A DNA stretch of 11,138 nucleotides, taken from the NCBI GenBank assembly GCA_036378375.1, contig DASUWQ010000051.1, forward strand, positions 1 through 11,138, written 5' to 3'. Positions within the stretch are counted from its first letter, which is position 1; each line of letters starts with the position of its first letter. The translations under genes and the position numbers were made by a program. This document shows positions 6,934 through 11,138 of the stretch, piece after piece. The notes under the pieces were generated by a model, which saw nothing but the letters and a program-made list of their open reading frames with translations, was not told the origin of the DNA and ran no database searches. Source of the DNA: JAFAVN01 sp036378375 (GTDB lineage Bacteria > Verrucomicrobiota > Verrucomicrobiia > Chthoniobacterales > JAFAMB01).

Positions 6934-8880
6934 CTAGGCGACTCGCTGTTCCGCGTCCGCTCGAAGCCAATCCCACAGGCGATTCAGGGATTTATCGAGC
7001 GCAGCTTTGGTGAAGGGCAACGAAGCGCGGTCCCCCACTGTGCTCCGGCCGAACAAATAGAACTTTATCTTCGGCTCGGTGCCGGATGGTCGAACCGCTA
7101 TCCGCCGCCCATCAGCCAAATGGAACATCGTCATTTTTTCCTTCGGCAACAAATCGCCCTCTACATCTCGGATACCGCCCTCGCTAAAGTCCACAACCTC
7201 GGTTATTGCGCTGCCATCGATTTCCTTGGGCGGTGAAGCCTTATATGATTCCGCCAAGCGGCGGATTTTTTCCGAGCCGGCTGCTCCCTCAAAGACTAAT
7301 GAGTTACCCTTTTCGAGGTAATATCCGTGCTCGCTGTAAATGTCATCCAGAAGCTCATCCACCGTCTTGTTGACTGATTTCGCGTAGGCGCATACCTCTG
7401 CGAACATCAAAGTCGCGGCGTTAGCATCTTTGTCTCTAACAAAATCCGCCCCGCTGTATCCGTAGCTTTCTTCTCCCCCGAACACAAAGAAGCTTGAGTG
7501 TTCCAGTCTGGCCCGACGCGTTTCTTCTTCGGTTAGTGACCGGTACCGTTGGCGAATCGCCTCCGGCAATGCGTTTTCATATTTACCAAGCTTTTCGCCG
7601 ATATATTTAAAGCCGGTCAATGTCTCCACACAGCGCAGGCCTTCCTTCGAAGCGATCGCCTTCTGCAGATCCGTGGTGACGAGCGTCTTAATGATAACGC
7701 AGCGCTCCTTGTTCGCATCGGTCAAAACGCCGTTTGCTCGATAAGCCTGGATCCGATAGTAAGCTAATAAAGAACCGATTTGATTCCCGGTAAGTAAGAC
7801 CAGTTGACCGGCCCGGTTGCGCACCGCAACCCCCATCCGGTCGCAATCCGGATCCGTCCCAACCACTAAATCAGCACCAGTCCGGTCGGCCAATTGCATG
7901 CCTTGAGCGAGCGCTTCCGCATTCTCCGGATTCGGCGATTTAACGGTAGGAAACCCGCCATTTGGTTCCATCTGCTGGTCGACCGTGATGACGTCGAACC
8001 CAATCTCGCGGAGCACCGGCACCGAGATCACGGCTCCAGCGCCGTGGATAGGGGTAAAAACGATCTTGAGATCTTTCTCCGCGCTAACAATCTCCGGTCT
8101 GAGTACTAATGTGCGCAGGCGAGTCTTATAGATCTCATCGAAATCAGCGCCCAACGAAATGACTTTGCCTTGTTCGCTGGCGGGAAGAACATCGTAAGTT
8201 TCTCCGGCAACCTCTTGAAAACACCGGATAATCCCGCTGGCGTGGGGTTCGACAATCTGAGCACCATCCGCAAAATAGACTTTATAGCCGTTATCGTGCG
8301 GCGGGTTATGGCTTGCCGTTATCACGATTCCAGCCGTCGACCCGGTGTGCCGGACGGCAAAAGAAAGTTCTGGCGTTGATCTGGGTGACTCGAACAGGAA
8401 AACGTTGCAACCCAACTCAGAAGCAACCCGAGCTGCCAACTCAGCAAATTGGCGAGAAAAATAGCGGGTATCGTGAGCAATACAGAGGCTCGCTCGTTCA
8501 GATGCCGCGCTCTTGGCCAAATGGGCCTTCAAGTAGGCGACCAGCGCCTGGGTCGCCTTGCTGACATTGTAAAAGTTCATTGCGTTCGTCCCGACGCAGG
8601 GATGTTCCGGGCAACGTTCCGAATTGTGTGCGCCTTGTTCAGCTCCCGTCACTACTCGCCCAATTGACCGGCCACGAAGCCCACCGGTTCCAAATGCTAA
8701 CGTCTTAAAGAAACGGTCATTCAGTTCCGCCCAAGCTTGGGCTGCTATTAACTCCGTTACCGAGCTTCGGTAGATCGGGTTGGCTGCGGAGCTGAGGAGC
8801 TGCAGCATGTTATCTGCGCTCGACTGTAATAACGAGCCGTCATCCACCGCTTGCTGAATCGGCTTTTGCAAGTCGCTCAT
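6934..8880 (-). CDS. Phosphoglucomutase/phosphomannomutase (alpha-D-phosphohexomutase)
   Basis: The 648 residues show the four-domain plan of the alpha-D-phosphohexomutase superfamily. FGTGGLRGRSIG (63-74) is the PGM2-like N-terminal motif. TASHNPPHDNGYK (188-200) carries the phosphoserine S190. GTDPDCDRMG (341-350) is the magnesium loop with D343, D345 and D347. GGEESYGY (468-475) is the sugar-binding loop, and RPSGTEPKIKFYLF (597-610) the phosphate-binding domain. All key residues are present, so it should be active in glucose-1-P/glucose-6-P or mannose-1-P/mannose-6-P interconversion in the cytoplasm, feeding glycogen, sugar nucleotide and cell-surface glycan synthesis. A segment at about 75-103 with several Cys and His residues (C90, C95) precedes NFYN. 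Sugar specificity cannot be read from the sequence. No ribosome-binding site is evident before the ATG. It is divergent from the methyltransferase gene and convergent with the deaminase gene. Confidence 0.93.
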   Translation of the reverse strand: MSDLQKPIQQAVDDGSLLQSSADNMLQLLSSAANPIYRSSVTELIAAQAWAELNDRFFKTLAFGTGGLRGRSIGRVVTGAEQGAHNSERCPEHPCVGTNAMNFYNVSKATQALVAYLKAHLAKSAASERASLCIAHDTRYFSRQFAELAARVASELGCNVFLFESPRSTPELSFAVRHTGSTAGIVITASHNPPHDNGYKVYFADGAQIVEPHASGIIRCFQEVAGETYDVLPASEQGKVISLGADFDEIYKTRLRTLVLRPEIVSAEKDLKIVFTPIHGAGAVISVPVLREIGFDVITVDQQMEPNGGFPTVKSPNPENAEALAQGMQLADRTGADLVVGTDPDCDRMGVAVRNRAGQLVLLTGNQIGSLLAYYRIQAYRANGVLTDANKERCVIIKTLVTTDLQKAIASKEGLRCVETLTGFKYIGEKLGKYENALPEAIRQRYRSLTEEETRRARLEHSSFFVFGGEESYGYSGADFVRDKDANAATLMFAEVCAYAKSVNKTVDELLDDIYSEHGYYLEKGNSLVFEGAAGSEKIRRLAESYKASPPKEIDGSAITEVVDFSEGGIRDVEGDLLPKEKMTMFHLADGRRIAVRPSGTEPKIKFYLFGRSTVGDRASLPFTKAALDKSLNRLWDWLRADAEQRVA

Positions 8881-9030
8881 AGGTTTCGAAATTCAGAATA
8901 AAAGTTCACCGGTCGTGAGCTTAGTCCCGTTGAGGAACTAGACTGGGGTTAATTAATTTACATAAAAACAACACGCATATTGCAGGCGAGACAACTCGAA
9001 AGCACGGTTCGTTAGAGATGAGCACTCGCT

Positions 9031-9921
9031 ATGTTCCTTCAGGACAAAATTGAAGCGTCCATTGCGCGCCGTTCTGGTTCCAGATCACCAGACACCAATG
9101 TCTGCCGTTTGGTGAATGGGGCGGGAGATGGCTTGGATGGACTCATTATCGACGATTTCGCGGGGCGCTGGTTGATCTCGGTCAAAGACGGGGCAGAATT
9201 GCCCAACCTAGCCCCAGGACTGGGCTATCGTGCTGTCTACTCGAAGACCCTCTCGAAAAACGAGAAGTCGGCGCCCGCTCATCTGGGAGGCGATCAGTTA
9301 ACCGCGCGCTTTTCAGTTCAAGAAAATGGGCTTTCCTACTGGATCGATTTTCAAAGCGGCTATTCGCAGGGTTTATTCCTCGATCAACGTTTGAACCGCC
9401 AGCGGCTACGCAAGCTTAGTCCCAGCAAGACGGTTCTGAACACTTTTGCTTATACATGCAGCTTCGGAGTAGCAGCGGCTTCGGCCGGTGCGAAGGCGGT
9501 GAACTTGGATCTCTCCCAACACTACCTCGAATGGGGTCAGGAAAACTATCGGCTAAACGGTCTGGAACCAGAAGAAAGCAATTTCATTTACGGCGATGTT
9601 TTTGATTGGTTGGATCGGTTCGCCAAACGAGACCGCCGATTCGACCTCGTAGTACTCGATCCTCCGACCTTTTCGCGTAGCAAAACTTCAGGTGTTTTTC
9701 GAGCCGAGAAAGATTATGGGACGTTATTACAACGCGCCCTTCGCGTAATCGAACCTGGTGGAATCCTGCTTTGTTGTCTGAACGCTCATCAAGTTTCCGC
9801 CACCGAGTTCAGATACATACTCAAAAACAGCCTCCCATCGCGCGTCGATTTACGGCAAATGCCAATGCCGGAAGATTTCCCAGGAAGTGATTACCTGAAG
9901 AGTTTCTGGGTGCACTTGTAG
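9031..9921 (+). CDS. RlmI/RlmK-like class I SAM-dependent methyltransferase without PUA domain
   Basis: The 296 residues match the middle and C-terminal parts of RlmI-type 23S rRNA methyltransferases (RlmI is 396 residues). NGAGDGLDGLIIDDFAGRW (29-47) is the short domain preceding the catalytic core. SGYSQGLFLDQRLNR (109-123), NTFAYTCSFGVAAASAGA (137-154, SAM motif I), LDLSQHYLEW (159-168) and LDPPTFSRSK (209-218) follow. The DPPTFSxSK form is closer to the RlmK half of RlmKL than to RlmI. The N-terminal PUA RNA-binding domain of RlmI is absent; a stop codon (TGA at 9019-9021) lies in frame just upstream, so it is not hidden by a late start call. The substrate is probably rRNA but the base is not known. 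The stop codon lies one base before a 174-bp hairpin repeat. Confidence 0.85.
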   Translation: MFLQDKIEASIARRSGSRSPDTNVCRLVNGAGDGLDGLIIDDFAGRWLISVKDGAELPNLAPGLGYRAVYSKTLSKNEKSAPAHLGGDQLTARFSVQENGLSYWIDFQSGYSQGLFLDQRLNRQRLRKLSPSKTVLNTFAYTCSFGVAAASAGAKAVNLDLSQHYLEWGQENYRLNGLEPEESNFIYGDVFDWLDRFAKRDRRFDLVVLDPPTFSRSKTSGVFRAEKDYGTLLQRALRVIEPGGILLCCLNAHQVSATEFRYILKNSLPSRVDLRQMPMPEDFPGSDYLKSFWVHL

Positions 9922-9922
9922 A

Positions 9923-10096
9923 AGGCGCTAACCTCAATCGTCCTCGTACTCGTCGTCGTCCTCGAAAGTATCGCCCGTTCGACGGCCGAGAAATCAGAGC
10001 TGCGGATGAACTCGAACAACGCGGGCAACGGTCAGCGGAATAGCACGCCTACCTTGAGGACGAGGACGACGACGAGGACGATTGAGGTTAGCGCCT
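9923..10096. repeat. 174-bp long-hairpin element with 25-bp perfect terminal inverted repeats
   Basis: The 25 bases at 9923-9947 (starting AGGCGCTAACCTCAATCG) are repeated exactly as reverse complement at 10072-10096. Complementarity continues imperfectly through runs of GTC/CTC triplets to about 9968 and 10052. An inner pair (GCCCGTT near 9973, AACGCGGGC near 10018) could extend the hairpin further. It starts one base after the methyltransferase stop codon and has no credible gene inside. It looks like a non-autonomous mobile or REP-like palindromic element and might also act as a transcription end for the methyltransferase gene. Confidence 0.7.
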
Positions 10097-10110
10097 CCAA
10101 GCCAAGCCGC

Positions 10111-10140
10111 TTGCGCGATGATGCGCTTCACGTGTATCAT
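10111..10140 (+). promoter_or_regulatory. Possible promoter of the small lipoprotein gene
   Basis: TTGCGC (10111-10116) is followed after 18 bases by TATCAT (10135-10140, five of six to the -10 consensus), 27 bases before the ATG at 10168. The -35 is weak. Confidence 0.3.
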
Positions 10141-10167
10141 CCCGCGACCTTTTAAACTGCTCCCCCT

Positions 10168-10356
10168 ATGCTCAGATTGGCTTGCCTTCTCATCGCGCCA
10201 CTTAGTCTTTTGTTGGCATCCTGCGACAACAACACCCAAGAAGACTCTCGCTGGGACGCGATTTACAAGGACTTGGATTCAGGCGGCAAAGTCCAACCTT
10301 GGAAAGACGCGCAGCAGAGCTGGAACAGCTCTGATCACGGTAAGGACTGGAACTAG
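10168..10356 (+). CDS. Small lipoprotein (62 aa)
   Basis: The N-terminus MLRLACLLIAPLSLLLASC is a classic lipoprotein signal peptide with lipobox L16-A17-S18-C19, giving a mature protein of 44 residues anchored at C19. Asp20 at position +2 would retain it in the inner membrane under the E. coli Lol rule, if that rule holds in this organism. The mature part is hydrophilic and has four tryptophans (29, 45, 52, 61) in an acidic and amide-rich background. I recognise no domain. Lengths and composition resemble no family I can name. No ribosome-binding site is evident. The gene lies alone between the 174-bp hairpin element and the REP-like pair and converges on the dihydrofolate reductase gene. 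The signal peptide makes it a credible gene despite its size. It is a natural substrate type for the lipoprotein acyltransferases encoded in the same window, though nothing ties it to them specifically. Confidence 0.7.
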   Translation: MLRLACLLIAPLSLLLASCDNNTQEDSRWDAIYKDLDSGGKVQPWKDAQQSWNSSDHGKDWN

Positions 10357-10360
10357 CGAG

Positions 10361-10460
10361 CGGTAGGGACGAGCTCCGACTCGTCCTGAGACGGTGTTGT
10401 CGGTGGTTCCCTGGCAGTCCGTTAAGCCATGTACTGACGAGCAGGAGCTCGTCCCTACCG
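10361..10460. repeat. REP-like inverted pair (BIME-type, 100 bp)
   Basis: CGGTAGGGACGAGCTCC at 10361-10377 is exactly repeated as reverse complement at 10444-10460. Each arm also folds on its own: GACGAG-CTCCGA-CTCGTC on the left (10368-10385) and GACGAG-CAGGAG-CTCGTC on the right (10436-10453). A GTAG tetranucleotide (10363-10366, and as CTAC at 10455-10458) sits at the outer foot of each hairpin, the layout of REP sequences handled by RAYT transposases. The pair lies between two convergent genes and could stop transcription from both sides. Confidence 0.75.
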
Positions 10461-10901
10461 GGCCCAACGTTCAATCACGTAATCGGGGGTATCCCGAATT
10501 GGTTCGACGAGCCGAAACTTGGACTCGAATTCCGGGAAGTAGGCGTCTCCATCGTACTCATGCTTGATCCGGGTGATCAGCAGCTCGCGGCAATGGCCAA
10601 TCAGTTGGGCGTAAATCTCAGCGCCGCCGATAACAAAAACTTCCGGCGAATATTGGGTCGGATCGAACTTGGAAAGATCTCGAACTATTTCGACTCCAGG
10701 CCAGGAACGGTTTCGACTCACCACCAAGTTCTGGCGACCGGGCAATGGCCGTCCGATTGACTCAAAAGTGCGGCTTCCCATGAGGATCGGATGACCTAGG
10801 GTTGCTTCCTTGAACCATTTCTGTTCACCGGAAATACGCCAGGGAATCTGACTTCCTCGACCAATCACCCGGGATGGTGTCATGGCGGCGATTGCGATCA
10901 T
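10455..10901 (-). CDS. folA: Dihydrofolate reductase
   Basis: From the ATG at 10901 this gives 148 residues. MIAIAAMTPSRVIGRGSQIP (1-20) and W21 match the family N-terminus, so I prefer this start over an in-frame GTG at 10943 that adds 14 unconserved residues. That GTG does overlap the end of the possible upstream gene by 8 bp, so coupling from it cannot be excluded. The catalytic acid position (Asp27 in E. coli) is Glu26 in SGEQKWFK. ILMGSRTFESIGRPLPGRQN (39-58) is the NADPH/folate-binding block, and VIGGAEIY (90-97) the conserved second cofactor loop. TRI and YFPEF near the C-terminus complete the fold. It reduces dihydrofolate to tetrahydrofolate for thymidylate and purine synthesis. Its TAG stop (10455-10457) lies inside the REP-like element. 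Confidence 0.92.
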   Translation of the reverse strand: MIAIAAMTPSRVIGRGSQIPWRISGEQKWFKEATLGHPILMGSRTFESIGRPLPGRQNLVVSRNRSWPGVEIVRDLSKFDPTQYSPEVFVIGGAEIYAQLIGHCRELLITRIKHEYDGDAYFPEFESKFRLVEPIRDTPDYVIERWAR

Positions 10902-10935
10902 AAGCGGAGCTGTTGGAGGCTGGCTGGTGGATGAT

Positions 10936-11136
10936 TTATACACATTTTTTTAACGTAATTTTATTAGCGTCAAGACTAATACGTGGCACGGCCTGAGCCG
11001 CCAAATCCACGCGTTGTGCCGGTTGCGTCGCCCAAACTGGGTCCAAAGCGTCTAAAATTGCAGTATGCAGCAATTTTTGTTGGCGGTATTCTTTAGTTTT
11101 AGATAGGACTTTATTTATAGCTTTTACAAATTCTAG
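10936..11136 (-). CDS. Possible 3' end of an unidentified gene, partial
   Basis: The minus strand is open from the right edge to a TAA at 10938-10936, giving 66 residues (starting LEFVKAINKVLSKTKEYRQQ). The peptide is helical-looking and charged, with a plausible amino acid mix (middle part HTAILDALDPVWATQPAQRV), but I recognise no family. The stretch is clearly more AT-rich than the rest of the window. It ends just before dihydrofolate reductase on the same strand, overlapping the alternative GTG start of that gene by 8 bp. The plus strand is also open over part of this stretch, so coding status is uncertain. Confidence 0.4.
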   Translation of the reverse strand, partial: LEFVKAINKVLSKTKEYRQQKLLHTAILDALDPVWATQPAQRVDLAAQAVPRISLDANKITLKKCV

Positions 11137-11138
11137 TG

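Noticed and set aside
8881..9030. Promoters in the divergent gap between the phosphoglucomutase and methyltransferase genes
   Set aside because: The gap is AT-rich and must hold start signals, but no -35/-10 pair on either strand is good enough to mark.
9994..10239. Minus-strand open frame of 81 codons
   Set aside because: It runs through the hairpin repeat and the antisense of the lipoprotein signal peptide; its arginine/proline-rich sequence is what the triplet-rich repeat produces.

Overview
The window is about 11.1 kb of dense bacterial sequence with moderately high GC. Clear Shine-Dalgarno sequences are missing in front of nearly every start. The gene content (a PHP-glycosyltransferase fusion, an Lnb/DUF4105 protein beside an Lnt-like protein) and the several families of intergenic inverted repeats suggest a soil Verrucomicrobiota, perhaps of the Chthoniobacterales/Spartobacteria type. 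This assignment is an inference from protein style and repeat style; no rRNA or tRNA gene is present to support it.

Layout from left to right. A 5'-terminal part of a minus-strand PHP-domain/GT4 glycosyltransferase fusion (1-1344) runs off the left edge. It is followed by an 840-bp non-coding stretch carrying alternating inverted GGGAGCCGC/GCGGCTCCC motifs in four units of 87-90 bp, enclosed by a 22-bp perfect inverted repeat. Next is a tight minus-strand operon transcribed from about 5.7 kb down to 2.2 kb: an Lnb-type (DUF4105) periplasmic/membrane protein, an Lnt-like apolipoprotein N-acyltransferase homologue and a DUF2334 polysaccharide-deacetylase-family protein, each overlapping the next. 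A 495-bp non-coding divergent region separates it from a plus-strand guanine-deaminase-like gene. A minus-strand phosphoglucomutase/phosphomannomutase gene (6934-8880) converges on that gene and diverges from a plus-strand RlmI/RlmK-like methyltransferase gene. After the methyltransferase come a 174-bp long-hairpin repeat, a 62-residue lipoprotein gene, a REP-like inverted pair and a minus-strand dihydrofolate reductase gene. The last 200 bp are AT-rich and open on the minus strand, probably the end of another gene.

The most interesting system is the lnb-lnt pair. The Lnt-like protein keeps the membrane domain and the C-terminal architecture of Lnt but has lost all three landmarks of the Glu-Lys-Cys catalytic triad. 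The gene translationally coupled upstream belongs to the DUF4105 family, which contains the alternative lipoprotein N-acyltransferase Lnb of Bacteroides and keeps its conserved His and Cys here. This suggests a hand-over of the third step of lipoprotein maturation from Lnt to an Lnb-type enzyme, with the Lnt-like protein kept as a pseudoenzyme partner. A small lipoprotein gene lies elsewhere in the same window.

The second theme is repeats. Three structurally different families of palindromic elements occupy the spaces between genes, and one of them supplies the stop codon of the dihydrofolate reductase gene.
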